Below, one piece after another: positions 18,233 to 28,460 of a DNA stretch of 64,000 bases. The stretch is from an uncultured Alphaproteobacteria bacterium (GTDB taxonomy: Bacteria; Pseudomonadota; Alphaproteobacteria; Caulobacterales; Caulobacteraceae): assembly GCA_903860975.1 (NCBI GenBank), contig CAIOSI010000013.1, positions 1-64,000 on the forward strand. Direction: 5' to 3'. The notes beneath the pieces were generated by a model. That model did not search any database and was not told the DNA's origin. It saw nothing but the letters and a program-made list of their open reading frames with translations. The number at the start of each line of letters is the position of its first letter. The first letter of the stretch is position 1. The position numbers and the translations under genes were made by a program.

Positions 18233-19288
18233 ATGATGACCGATTTGCTGCTCCTGCCCGGCGACGGGATTGGGCCCGAAGTGACCGCTCAGGTGCGCCG
18301 TGTCGCCACCAAGATTGCGCCGGAGCTGACGATTGAAGAGCGCCCGTTTGGTGGGGCGAGCTTCGACCAGCTCGGCGCGCCGCTGACCGATGAGACCCTG
18401 GCTGCCGCCAAAGCCGCCAAGGCCGTGCTGATGGGCGCGGTCGGGGGTCCGAAATGGAAGGATGCGCCGCGGGACAAGCGCCCGGAAGCGGGCCTGCTGG
18501 GACTGCGCACCGGGATGGGGGTCTTCGCGAACCTACGCCCGGCGATCTGCTTCGGTCCCTTGGCCAACGCCTCCAGCCTGAAACGCGAACTGGTCGAAGG
18601 CCTCGACTTCATGATCGTGCGGGAACTGACCGGCGGCGTCTATTTCGGCCAGCCCCGAGGGATCGAGGCGCTGCCGGGTGGCGGTCGGCGCGGCGTTGAT
18701 ACTCAAGTCTACACCACCTTCGAGATCGAGCGCATCGCGCGCGTGGCCTTTGAGTTGGCTCGCGGCCGGCGCAACAAGGTCGCCAGCGCCGAGAAGTCCA
18801 ATGTGATGGAGACCGGCCTGCTGTGGCGCCAGGTGGTCACCGACCTGCACGCCAGAGACTATGCCGATGTCGAGCTGGAGCACATATTGGCTGACAATGC
18901 GGCCATGCAGATCGTCAAGAACCCCAAGCAGTTTGACGTCATGGTGACCGACAACCTGTTCGGCGACATATTGTCGGACGCAGCCGCCCAGCTCACGGGC
19001 TCGCTCGGGATGCTACCGTCAGCGGCTCTGGGCGCACCTGGAACGCCAGGCCTCTATGAGCCGATCCACGGCTCGGCGCCGGACATCGCCGGCAAAGGGA
19101 TAGCCAACCCTTTGGCCGCGATCTTATCGTTCGAAATGGCGCTTCGCTGGTCGCTCGAGCGGCCGGATTTGGCCGACACGCTTTTTGCCGCCGTGAACCG
19201 GGCGCTTGAAGGCGGCGCACGCACGCCCGATCTCGGTGGCAACATGACGACCGTCGAGATGGCGGATGCCGTGTTAGCTCAACTTTAG
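18233..19288 (+). CDS. leuB: 3-isopropylmalate dehydrogenase
   Basis: LeuB oxidatively decarboxylates 3-isopropylmalate with NAD+. The 351-residue product shows [48 protein letters not shown](TGG)[20 protein letters not shown] and the metal site [14 protein letters not shown], ending with [14 protein letters not shown]. Two adjacent ATGs (18233, 18236) can start it. It is the last leu gene of the cluster and ends in TAG. Confidence 0.96.
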   Translation: MMTDLLLLPGDGIGPEVTAQVRRVATKIAPELTIEERPFGGASFDQLGAPLTDETLAAAKAAKAVLMGAVGGPKWKDAPRDKRPEAGLLGLRTGMGVFANLRPAICFGPLANASSLKRELVEGLDFMIVRELTGGVYFGQPRGIEALPGGGRRGVDTQVYTTFEIERIARVAFELARGRRNKVASAEKSNVMETGLLWRQVVTDLHARDYADVELEHILADNAAMQIVKNPKQFDVMVTDNLFGDILSDAAAQLTGSLGMLPSAALGAPGTPGLYEPIHGSAPDIAGKGIANPLAAILSFEMALRWSLERPDLADTLFAAVNRALEGGARTPDLGGNMTTVEMADAVLAQL

Positions 19289-19440
19289 AACCTCAACCGC
19301 CAGGTCTCCCCGGTCTCGGCGTGGCCGAAATCATCGTGCGGCCAGGTCTCCTCGAACTGGAAGCCAGTGGCCGGGTAGATGCGGCGCGCAGCGAGCAACA
19401 CCGAGGTGTTCCAAAGGACGACCTCGCGATGGCCGGCGGC
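19285..19440 (-). pseudogene. GNAT acetyltransferase C-terminal remnant
   Basis: Reading the reverse strand into the leuB stop gives GHREVVLWNTSVLLAARRIYPATGF, then QFEETWPHDDFGHAETGETWRL. This matches the C-terminus of GNAT enzymes in MarR-GNAT fusions (VVLWT...L.AARRIYEAAGF...FGH...G.TW.L). No start or N-terminal acetyl-CoA motif remains in frame. The upstream 19441-19606 has a further unassigned open piece (WLDGAYPYRTLADTD) in a different frame. The whole gap 19289-19606 therefore looks like decayed coding sequence. Confidence 0.6.
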
Positions 19441-19606
19441 GTGCGCTCCTCGATGGTAAGGCAAAACTGATAGAAATCCTGGCGCTCAATTGCCCCCGGC
19501 CGAGGCGTCCCGGAACCCGCCTGACGTCGGTGTCCGCTAGCGTTCGATACGGGTAAGCGCCGTCTAGCCACACGCGAAACTCGTTAGGGAGACGTGGGGG
19601 AGGATA

Positions 19607-20002
19607 TTAGCCGACCTCAATCGTCATCTGGGTCTGGGTGACCATCGCCATAAGCTTGCCGTCCTCGTTGGTGATCCGCGTCTGCCAAACGCTTGTGCGG
19701 CGGCCCACATGGAGCGGCGTCGCCTCGCCCATGATAATTGAGCCGACGGGCGCACCACGAAAGAAATTGGTCTTGCTTTCCAGCGTCGTGGTCCATGTCC
19801 CCGATGCCAGATTGAGCACCCCGCCGATAGCGCCCAAGGCGTCGGCAAAGGCCATGTAGGCACCGCCGTGCAGAATGCCTCCCGACGTGCAGAGGTCTTC
19901 ACGGACTTTCAGTCTGCCAATGACACGGGTCTTCTCGCGCGCGACAATCTCCACGCCCATCAAATCGGAGAAAGGCATGCCTGTGATCGGCGTATTTGAC
20001 AT
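19607..20002 (-). CDS. PaaI-type hotdog thioesterase
   Basis: A 131-residue single-hotdog protein. LCTSGGILHGGAYMAFADALGAIGG carries the PaaI/DUF4442-type HGG motif and the following acidic residue in the helix. The rest (NFFRGAPVGSIIMGEATPLHVGRRTSVWQTRI) completes the fold. Such enzymes hydrolyse acyl- or aryl-CoA thioesters; the substrate is unclear. It is transcribed divergently from asd with 140 bp between starts. Confidence 0.85.
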   Translation of the reverse strand: MSNTPITGMPFSDLMGVEIVAREKTRVIGRLKVREDLCTSGGILHGGAYMAFADALGAIGGVLNLASGTWTTTLESKTNFFRGAPVGSIIMGEATPLHVGRRTSVWQTRITNEDGKLMAMVTQTQMTIEVG

Positions 20003-20084
20003 TCAGATCTCGGCTTGAGGTTGCGTTTGGAAGACGACATCGCCATCTCAGACCTTCTGCAAGGCCCTTTCCGTATCCCTCGCC

Positions 20085-20113
20085 TTGCTTCAGGTGGGCT
20101 CAAGGCGTAACCA
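20085..20113 (+). promoter_or_regulatory. Possible asd promoter
   Basis: TTGCTT (20085-20090), a 17-bp spacer and TAACCA (20108-20113) lie 30 bp upstream of the asd start, followed by AGGAG (20131-20135). The hexamers are only moderate matches. Confidence 0.35.
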
Positions 20114-20142
20114 ACCGCTCCCTCAAGACTAGGAGATTTGCG

Positions 20143-21174
20143 ATGGGTTACCGGGTGGCCGTCGTCGGCGCCACGGGCAACGTGGGCCGCGAAATGTTGA
20201 ACATCCTCGAGGAAGTGAAATTCCCTGTGGACAAAATTCACGCGATCGCCTCGCGCAAATCCATCGGCGTGGAAGTCAATTTTGGGGATCAGATCGTCCG
20301 CTGCGAGGACATCGAACAGTTCGATTTTTCCCGTGTCGACGTCGTCTTGATGAGCGTCTCTGGAACTTTCTCGAAGACGTGGGCCCCGCGCATCGGCGCC
20401 GCGGGTCCGATCGTCATCGATAATTCCTCAGCCTGGCGCATGGACCCGGACGTGCCTTTGGTGGTGCCAGAGGTTAACCCTGATGACGTCGAGTGGGCGG
20501 ATCGCAAGAACATCATCGCCAACCCGAATTGCTCGACAGCTCAGCTTGTCGTGGCCCTGAAGCCGCTGCATGACCGCGCCCGCATCAAGCGGGTTGTTGT
20601 GTCGACCTACCAGTCGGTCTCCGGAGCCGGCAAGGAAGGCATGGATGAGCTGTTCGATCAGACGAAGAACGTCTTCGTCTTAGGCGCAACTCCGCCTTCG
20701 AAATTCCCCAAGCAGATCGCTTTCAATGTGATCCCCTTCATCGGTGCGTTCCAGGACGACGGCTACACCGACGAAGAGCAGAAGATGTGGAACGAGACCC
20801 ACAAAATCATCGACCCTGCCATCAAGCTGACGGTCACCTGCGTGCGTGTGCCCGTTATGGTCGGCCACTCCGAGAGCGTGAATATTGAATTCCATGAGCC
20901 GCTCGACGAGGACGAGGCCCGCGACATCTTGCGCGAAAGCCCGGGCCTGATCGTAATCGATAAGCGCGATGCCACGGGCTACATGACCCCGAAAGAAGCC
21001 CAGGGCGAATTTCCCGTTTTTGTCAGCCGCATTCGCAACGACCCGACCGTCGAGAACGGCCTTAACCTGTGGGTGGTGGCGGACAATCTGCGAAAAGGCG
21101 CGGCCCTCAATGCGGTGCAGATCGCTGAGCTCCTGCATGAGCGCGGCCTGATCCGTCAGAAAGCCCTCGCCTGA
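20143..21174 (+). CDS. asd: Aspartate-semialdehyde dehydrogenase
   Basis: Asd reduces aspartyl phosphate with NADPH at the branch to lysine/diaminopimelate, threonine and methionine. From the ATG at 20143, preceded by AGGAG, the product has 343 residues. It shows VAVVGATGNVGREMLNIL, IDNSSAWRMDPDVPLVVPEVN, the nucleophile Cys130 in IIANPNCSTAQLVV, and TYQSVSGAGKEGMDEL. An in-frame extension of 49 codons upstream overlaps the PaaI gene and is not family-like. Confidence 0.95.
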   Translation: MGYRVAVVGATGNVGREMLNILEEVKFPVDKIHAIASRKSIGVEVNFGDQIVRCEDIEQFDFSRVDVVLMSVSGTFSKTWAPRIGAAGPIVIDNSSAWRMDPDVPLVVPEVNPDDVEWADRKNIIANPNCSTAQLVVALKPLHDRARIKRVVVSTYQSVSGAGKEGMDELFDQTKNVFVLGATPPSKFPKQIAFNVIPFIGAFQDDGYTDEEQKMWNETHKIIDPAIKLTVTCVRVPVMVGHSESVNIEFHEPLDEDEARDILRESPGLIVIDKRDATGYMTPKEAQGEFPVFVSRIRNDPTVENGLNLWVVADNLRKGAALNAVQIAELLHERGLIRQKALA

Positions 21175-21178
21175 CGCC

Positions 21179-22108
21179 ATGATCTGGGCCGCGCCGGGCA
21201 GCGAGTCTCGCCCCGCGCTTGGGGCGGCGATCATCTGCTATCTCATCTGGGGGATCGTCCCCCTCGTCTTCCAGGCTATGGGACGACTCGGGATATCTCC
21301 CTGGGAGATCCTCGCCAACCGGACTGTTTGGGCCGCGCCGGTGGCCCTGCTGTTCGTGTTGACCGCGCGTCAGGGCCCTGAGGTCATGCGCGCGTTACGG
21401 ACCCCGAGAACGCTGGCTTGGCTGGCGCTGTCGTCGGTGCTCATCGCTGGCAACTGGGGAATCTACATTTGGGCGGTGAATTCTGGCCGGGTGCTAGAAA
21501 CCGCCCTTGGCTACTACATCAATCCGCTCCTTGGGATGGCAGCCGGAGCCCTGATCTTCAACGAGAAGATCGACCGTCTGGGCTATGTCGCCATCGGCCT
21601 GGCGGTTCTGGGCGTCGCGGTTCAGGCTCTAGCTGCTGGCGGACTGCCCGTCGTGTCCCTGGCTTTGGCCCTCAGCTTTGGCGGCTATGGCATTTTGCGA
21701 AAACGCGTCGCGGCCTCAGCACAGACCGGGCTGCTCATCGAGTGCTTGATGCTGGCCGTGTTCGGCCTCGCCTACATGGTTTGGCTCCAGCACACCGGTG
21801 CAGGCCACTTCGCCTCGAGCCTGCCGGCCACCGCCTGGCTGCTTGCTTGCGGCCCCTTCACCGCAGTGCCCTTGGTGCTGTTCTCGTGGGCGGCTCGCCG
21901 TATTCCGCTGTCCTCGCTGGCGTTCCTGCAGTTCCTGGGTCCCACAAGTGGCTTTATCATCGGGGTGATGCAGGGTGAGGCGTTAACGCCGCTAAGAGCC
22001 GCCTCCTTCGTCTTCATCTGGGGCGGCGCGGTCGTCTTCGCCTACGCCGCCTTCAAACGCTCACGTCCTGAATTGCAGGCGACGGCGCTCGTTGAGCCCG
22101 CAGAATAG
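21179..22108 (+). CDS. rarD: RarD/EamA-family transporter
   Basis: A 309-residue inner-membrane protein with about ten hydrophobic helices in the DMT arrangement. The RarD hallmarks are ALGAAIICYLIWGIVPLVFQ, EILANRTVWAAP, NWGIYIWAVNSGRVLETALGYYINPLLG and LQFLGPTSGFIIGV. E. coli RarD was named for chloramphenicol sensitivity; the physiological substrate is unknown. It starts 4 bp after asd, so the two are probably co-transcribed. Confidence 0.88.
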   Translation: MIWAAPGSESRPALGAAIICYLIWGIVPLVFQAMGRLGISPWEILANRTVWAAPVALLFVLTARQGPEVMRALRTPRTLAWLALSSVLIAGNWGIYIWAVNSGRVLETALGYYINPLLGMAAGALIFNEKIDRLGYVAIGLAVLGVAVQALAAGGLPVVSLALALSFGGYGILRKRVAASAQTGLLIECLMLAVFGLAYMVWLQHTGAGHFASSLPATAWLLACGPFTAVPLVLFSWAARRIPLSSLAFLQFLGPTSGFIIGVMQGEALTPLRAASFVFIWGGAVVFAYAAFKRSRPELQATALVEPAE

Positions 22109-22261
22109 CACGGGCCTAAGGACAAGCGCTTCGCTCAAGCACCCCGCGTCATCAAGCTTTTGCAATTCGAACGCAGATCGTGGTCGTAGCCGCGTTGCGC
22201 CGATGTCCTGAGACGCGCAAGCTCGAAGCGCTAGGGTCAAGAATTGAGTTGGAGCTGCTGA

Positions 22262-24793
22262 ATGCGTCGATATCCATCGCTCTGGCTTACGGGGCTCGTG
22301 ACCCTCCTTGGGGTGACCTCGCTTTCAGCCGAGCCCGCGCCCAAGCCACGACCGATCGGCGAGGCCACCACGGCGCTGCCTGGGCCTCTAAAGGGCGGTG
22401 GCTTCGATTTGCCCAACGGGTGGCGGATCACGCCTGCCGGTAAACAGGTCGCCGACCTCAACGACCTCGTCTTGAAGATGGTTCTGTCGCCCGACGGCAA
22501 GGTGATTGTCGCAGGTCATTCGGGATACCTGCCGCACGGCCTCAGCGTTATTGACGCCAAGACCCACAAAGTGATCCAGGAGGTGCCGCTCAAGACCACG
22601 TGGCTTGGCCTGGCTTGGTCGGGCGACGGGCACACCCTCTTTGTCTCTGGCGGCAATGCCAACGGCGAGAAGAAAGTCACAGCCTCGCTTGCCCCGATCT
22701 ATGCGCTTTCCTACCGCAACGGTCGGCTTAACCCCAAACCCGTCGCGACCTTCACGGACGATACGGTCGCGATGGACAAGACCTGGTGGTCGGGCGTGCT
22801 GTCTGATCCCAAGCGCGGCCTCGTTTGGGCTGCCAACCGCGGGACCGCCATGACCGCCACAGACGTCGTGGCTTTCGATGCACGGTCTGGCCAGATCAAA
22901 AAACGCGTTCAAGTTGGCGTCAGCCCCTATGAAATGGCGCTGACCCCGGACGGCAAGCGCCTCTTCGTATCCAATTGGGGGGACAAGACCGTCAGCGTCG
23001 TGGACGTTGCGAGCTTGAAAGTCGTCAAATCCATCCCGGTCGGCTTCAATCCCAATGATATGGTGCTGGCACCGGACGGGCGGCTGTTCGTCGCCTGCTC
23101 CAATGAAAACACAGTCTATGTCATCGACACGCGCACGCTCACGGTTCTGGAGACCATCTCTGTCGCCCTGACGCCCAAGTCACCGGAGGGGTCAACACCG
23201 AATTCGCTCGCGCTCGATGGTAAGCGCAAGCTGCTGTTTGTGGCCAACGCCGACAACAATGACGTGGCGGTGGTCGATATCCATAAGCGCCAGACAAGCA
23301 CCGTCGCAGGCTTCATACCGGCCGGTTGGTATCCGTCAGCGCTGGTCCTCGCAGAGGCGGGACAAGCGCTCTACGTCGGCGCGACGAAGGGCGAAGAAGG
23401 CCACGCCACGCTTAAGGGGCCCTCGAGCCGGTTGGCCACGAAGTTCGATGGCGACGAGACGGTCAAGACGCTGCAACGAAGCAGCGTGGAGCGCCTGCCT
23501 CTGGCGGGCCTTCAGGCTCGGCTCGCCCGCTACACCGGCCAGGTTTATGCAAATACGCCCTACAACGACGCCTTGTTGACGGCCGCACGGCCAGCGGCCA
23601 CGCCCTCGATCATTCCCAGCAAGGTGGGCGTCGGTTCACCGATCAAGCACATTGTCTACATCATCAAGGAGAACCGCACTTACGATCAGGTCTACGGAGA
23701 CCTGCCGCACACCAACGGAGATCCGCGCCTGGCGATTTTTGGCCGGCAGATCACGCCCAACCAACACGCCCTGTCTGAGCAGTTTGCGACCTTCGACAAT
23801 TGCTATGCTGACGGAGACGTCAGCCAAGACGGCCACTCCTGGGCCAATGCGGCCTACGCCACCGATCAGAATGAAAAGTCATGGCCGGCCAACTATGGCG
23901 GGCACGCCCAGGCTCAGAACCGCTCGCTCGCTTACATGCCGTCCAGCGGCTACCTCTGGGACGCCGCCCGACGCAAAGGGCTGACCTATCGCAGTTATGG
24001 CGAGTATGCGACCCGAGCCTCTACCGGCGAGCCGATGAGCAGCGTACCCGGCGCCTACGGCCTTATCGGGCACATCTCGCCGAATTACCTGCAGAACCGG
24101 GTGCGCGACACCGAGAACGCAAAAGTCTTTCTTGAGGAGTTCTCCGCCTATGAGGCGAACTTCGATTCCAAGGATGCCGAAAAACGCCTGCCGAACTACA
24201 TCGTCATGTCCATGCAGGAAAATCACACCCATGGCACAGACCCCAAGTCGTTCAGTCCGCGCGCCATGGTCGCCAATCAAGACCTTGCACTTGGCCAGAT
24301 GATCGAGCGACTGACGCACAGCCGTTATTGGCCGCAGATGGCGATCTTCATCATGGAGGACGACGCTCAGGATGGTCCCGACCATGTCGATGCGCGCCGC
24401 ACGGCTTGCCTGGCGATCAGCCCCTATATCCATCGCGGCATGGTCGACTCGACGCTCTACACGACGAGCTCGATGGTTCGCTCGATTGAACTGCTGCTGG
24501 GTATGGCGCCGCTCAGCCAATACGACGCTGCGGCCACGCCCTATTACGCCGCGTTCGGCATGACCCCTGACCTGACCCCCTTCAAGGGATTACCGGCCCA
24601 GTGGAACGTCAACGAGATGAACCCGCCCACAGCCTATGGCGCCCGCGAGAGTGGCAAGATGAACTTTGCCGAAGCCGACGAAGCTCCGATGCACCGGCTA
24701 AACGAGATCATCTGGAAAAGCGTCAGGGGCGCGGACTCTCCGATGCCGCCGCCTGTGCACCGCTATCGAGCGGTTAGCGGGCCGGCAAATTAA
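22262..24793 (+). CDS. YncE-like beta-propeller / phosphoesterase fusion, exported
   Basis: An 843-residue protein with an N-terminal signal peptide (SLWLTGLVTLLGVTSLSA, residues about 6-23). Residues about 70-400 form a YVTN/YncE seven-bladed propeller with repeats such as VSPYEMALTPDGKRLFVSNWG and GFNPNDMVLAPDGRLFVAC. Residues about 470-800 are a PF04185-type phosphoesterase: IKHIVYIIKENRTYDQVYGD, DNCYADGDVSQDGHSWANAAY, MSMQENHTHG and MAIFIMEDDAQDGPDHVDARR. That class includes phospholipase C and acid phosphatases with metal ligands Glu/Asp/His. The fusion is known as bifunctional YncE/alkaline-phosphatase-like protein. It ends convergent with the next gene, sharing the bases TTAA. Confidence 0.88.
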   Translation: MRRYPSLWLTGLVTLLGVTSLSAEPAPKPRPIGEATTALPGPLKGGGFDLPNGWRITPAGKQVADLNDLVLKMVLSPDGKVIVAGHSGYLPHGLSVIDAKTHKVIQEVPLKTTWLGLAWSGDGHTLFVSGGNANGEKKVTASLAPIYALSYRNGRLNPKPVATFTDDTVAMDKTWWSGVLSDPKRGLVWAANRGTAMTATDVVAFDARSGQIKKRVQVGVSPYEMALTPDGKRLFVSNWGDKTVSVVDVASLKVVKSIPVGFNPNDMVLAPDGRLFVACSNENTVYVIDTRTLTVLETISVALTPKSPEGSTPNSLALDGKRKLLFVANADNNDVAVVDIHKRQTSTVAGFIPAGWYPSALVLAEAGQALYVGATKGEEGHATLKGPSSRLATKFDGDETVKTLQRSSVERLPLAGLQARLARYTGQVYANTPYNDALLTAARPAATPSIIPSKVGVGSPIKHIVYIIKENRTYDQVYGDLPHTNGDPRLAIFGRQITPNQHALSEQFATFDNCYADGDVSQDGHSWANAAYATDQNEKSWPANYGGHAQAQNRSLAYMPSSGYLWDAARRKGLTYRSYGEYATRASTGEPMSSVPGAYGLIGHISPNYLQNRVRDTENAKVFLEEFSAYEANFDSKDAEKRLPNYIVMSMQENHTHGTDPKSFSPRAMVANQDLALGQMIERLTHSRYWPQMAIFIMEDDAQDGPDHVDARRTACLAISPYIHRGMVDSTLYTTSSMVRSIELLLGMAPLSQYDAAATPYYAAFGMTPDLTPFKGLPAQWNVNEMNPPTAYGARESGKMNFAEADEAPMHRLNEIIWKSVRGADSPMPPPVHRYRAVSGPAN

Positions 24794-25914
24794 AGCGCGG
24801 AATATGCCGCCTCGATAAGTCGGCGAGGGCGACGGTCGCCGAGTAAATCGGTGGACTGCTTATTCATGACGTAGGCGCCGGCCAGCCGGCGTTCTGGGTC
24901 AGCGAAGGCGCAGGAGCCGCCCCAGCCAGAGTGGCCAAAGGTCTGCGCGCCGGGCCCCCACGGGTGGACGACCTCGTTGCGCATGAAACCGGCCCCCCAG
25001 CTCATCTCGAAGGGCAAGACGAGGTCCTGGCCGCGGATCCGCTGGCGCGAGGCCTCTGCGATGAGGGCTGGAGACAGAATATCGCCTCCGTCGAGCTAGC
25101 CATCGTTGGCCAAGGCGCCCATCAGCCGGGCCAAGGCCTCGGCCGTGCAATGGCCGTTGGCGGACGGAATTTCCATTCGCCTCCAGTCCGCCTGACCGCG
25201 ACCGGCTGGCGACGACCAAGGGGTCAGGAACGCCGCGCGGGTCGCTTCGTTGTGCTGGCCGAAATCTGGTAGGGCGGTGGGCCGCTGAAGCTCAGCGACG
25301 CGTTCGAACTCGCTATCTGGCAGACCAATCCAAAGGTCGAGACCAAAGGGTTGCGCCAGGTCCTCTCGAAGCGCGGTCCCCATGGTGCGGCCCTCGACGC
25401 GCCGGAAGATTTCGCCGGCGAGGTAGCCAAAGGTGATCGGGTGGTAGCCGCTGGCCGTACCCGGCGGCCACAACGGCGTCATGGCCGCCAGCTTTGCGCA
25501 GATGGCGTCCCAGTCGAACCATAGTGATGGCTCCATGGGATCTGGAAATCCCGATAGGCCCGCCTGATGTGACATCAACTGTTCGATTGTGATCGAAGCT
25601 TTTCCAGCGTCTGCGAAATCTGGCCATACGGAGGCGACGGTCTGGCCATAGTCCAGCTTTCCCTGGTCGACCAGACGCGCGATCAGCAGCGCAGCCAGCG
25701 CCTTGGTCGTCGAGAACACGGGCGTCAGCGTGCGGTCGTCAAAGGGCCGACTGCGGAGGCGGTCAGCATATCCCGCCCAAAGATCAAGGACTGTCTCCCC
25801 GTCTTCGACCAGGGTGAAGCGCGCGCCTAGCTCCTCGCCGGCTTCGAAATTCTCGGCGAAGCTGTCCTTCACAGCCGCGAAACGGGTGGGCGCGTAGCCC
25901 GCGATCTCGACCAT
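24790..25914 (-). pseudogene. Serine hydrolase (CubicO/beta-lactamase class C fold) with in-frame amber codon
   Basis: From the ATG at 25914 (MVEIAGYAPTRFAAVKDSF) the frame runs 272 codons with the SxxK nucleophile motif (Ser68-TTK71 in VFSTTKALAAL), IEQLMSHQAGL and YHPITFGYLAGEIF. TAG then follows at 25098-25096 after ALANDG. The same frame continues without damage for 101 codons (LDGGDILSPALIAEASRQR, FEMSWGAGFM, the HSGWGG motif near the C-terminus, then SAL and TAA at 24792). Homologues run through this point, usually with a polar residue such as Glu. One base change (for example GAG to TAG) explains it. It could be a real nonsense mutation, a sequencing error, or a truncated and inactive enzyme. 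Confidence 0.8.
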
Positions 25915-26111
25915 CGAAACTCCCGCAGTCAGATCATTTCTATAACGAGCGGCTTGGTTTTCGCCCAGCCGGGCCTTCGTCAGCCGCTTTTTGCGTAACC
26001 CCGTGGCACCCCAGACGTGAACCGACCGCCACGGCCCACCACCGCTCGCCCCCGTCTTGTACCCAACCTTCGGCAATCCGTTTGGCTGGGCTGGCGGTCA
26101 TGCCGATTCTG

Positions 26112-26942
26112 TCAAAAGCGCTCTATGCGTAATGGCGCGCTCGGCCGCACTAGCCGTTCGCCCAAGGCGACAATCGGAAGCTCCGGTGAGCGCCAATCCT
26201 GAGCGGCTTGAACAACCTCGCTGGCCGCACGCGCCGCGCGTTCGGCGGCGGCAAAAGGTGCCAGTCCCTCGACCAAGCCCGCGCCAAAACTTGCGGTCAC
26301 CAGATCACCGGTTCCGTTTGGCGCATGTTTCAGCCGAGGATGAGCAAGCAGGACGGCTGTGTCGGCGTCAACAAGCAGGAGGCCCGTCTCATCATCGCCA
26401 GCCGGCGCCGAGGTTACCAGCGCGGGCTTTCCGAGACGGCGCGCGGCGGCGATAGCGGCGGCACCATCCCCGATCTTATCGCCCGAAAGGTGGCCCAACT
26501 CCCATAGGTTTGGCGTGATCCAATCGGCAAGCGGGATGAGCTGCGAACTTACGGCCTGGGCGACCTGCGGACTAACATAGAGACCCTTTGGCGTATCCCC
26601 GAGGATTGGATCAACGATGACCGTCGGCGCGCGCGCGGCGGCGGCCTTTATGCGGCGAAGGGCGCCTGCCGCGATGTCCACCTGCTCGGCGGAGGAGAAA
26701 TGGCCGGTGATCACGAGATCGACCAACCCGAATAGGGCATCGGCTTCGACGTCGGCCAGCATCTGGGCGAAGAGCACAGGCGGCGTCGCCTGACCATGGG
26801 CACCCCTTGAGGGACTTCGACCCAACATGATCGTCGGAACAAGCACCGGATCGATGTGATGGGCGGCCAACACGTACTGCTGCGCCGCACCGCCGATCCG
26901 GCTGGCCGCGACAAAGGAAGAAAGAATGAGCGCCAAGGGCAT
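26112..26942 (-). CDS. pdxY: Pyridoxal kinase (PdxY/PdxK type)
   Basis: The 276-residue ribokinase-fold protein starts LILSSFVAASRIGGAAQQYVL, as in pyridoxal kinases. It contains GLVDLVITGHFSSAEQV, VIVDPILGDTPKGLYV and DWITPNLWELGHLSG. The catalytic C-terminal motif is HAPNGTGDLVTASFGAGL, whose GTGD Asp is the general base. It phosphorylates pyridoxal to PLP in the salvage route. Note GRSPSRGAHG where relatives have a GRHPGWG-like lid. It lies 24 bp after ahcY on the same strand. Confidence 0.85.
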   Translation of the reverse strand: MPLALILSSFVAASRIGGAAQQYVLAAHHIDPVLVPTIMLGRSPSRGAHGQATPPVLFAQMLADVEADALFGLVDLVITGHFSSAEQVDIAAGALRRIKAAAARAPTVIVDPILGDTPKGLYVSPQVAQAVSSQLIPLADWITPNLWELGHLSGDKIGDGAAAIAAARRLGKPALVTSAPAGDDETGLLLVDADTAVLLAHPRLKHAPNGTGDLVTASFGAGLVEGLAPFAAAERAARAASEVVQAAQDWRSPELPIVALGERLVRPSAPLRIERF

Positions 26943-26966
26943 GGCGCCATCCCTACAACCTTAGCT

Positions 26967-28358
<1,392 letters not shown>

Positions 28359-28400
28359 GTCAGTCCTCTGAGGGATCGGGGTTTGAATTTGGATGGCGGC

Positions 28401-28429
28401 TCTATAGCTGCCGGCGGGGTCACAATCAA
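28401..28429 (-). promoter_or_regulatory. Predicted ahcY promoter
   Basis: On the reverse strand TTGATT (28429-28424), 17 bp, then TATAGA (28406-28401) forms a good sigma-70-type promoter. It gives a leader of about 35-40 nt before the ahcY ATG. Confidence 0.55.
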
Positions 28430-28434
28430 GAAAT

Positions 28435-28456
28435 CATATAAGGACTTCCTTATGTG
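28435..28456. promoter_or_regulatory. 22-bp palindrome upstream of ahcY, candidate SahR-type operator
   Basis: CATATAAGGAC and TTCCTTATGTG are imperfect inverted halves matching at 9 of 11 positions, directly abutting. The site ends 5 bp upstream of the predicted -35 hexamer and lies between ahcY and the stop of the CYTH-CHAD gene. ArsR-family SahR regulators of ahcY and methionine genes in Proteobacteria bind comparable AT-rich palindromes. Assignment to SahR is inference, because no regulator gene is adjacent. Confidence 0.5.
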
Positions 28457-28460
28457 ACCA

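Noticed and set aside
28359..28460. SAH or SAM-II riboswitch upstream of ahcY
   Set aside because: The leader from the predicted start is under 50 nt and shows none of the conserved riboswitch core; the palindrome fits a protein operator better.
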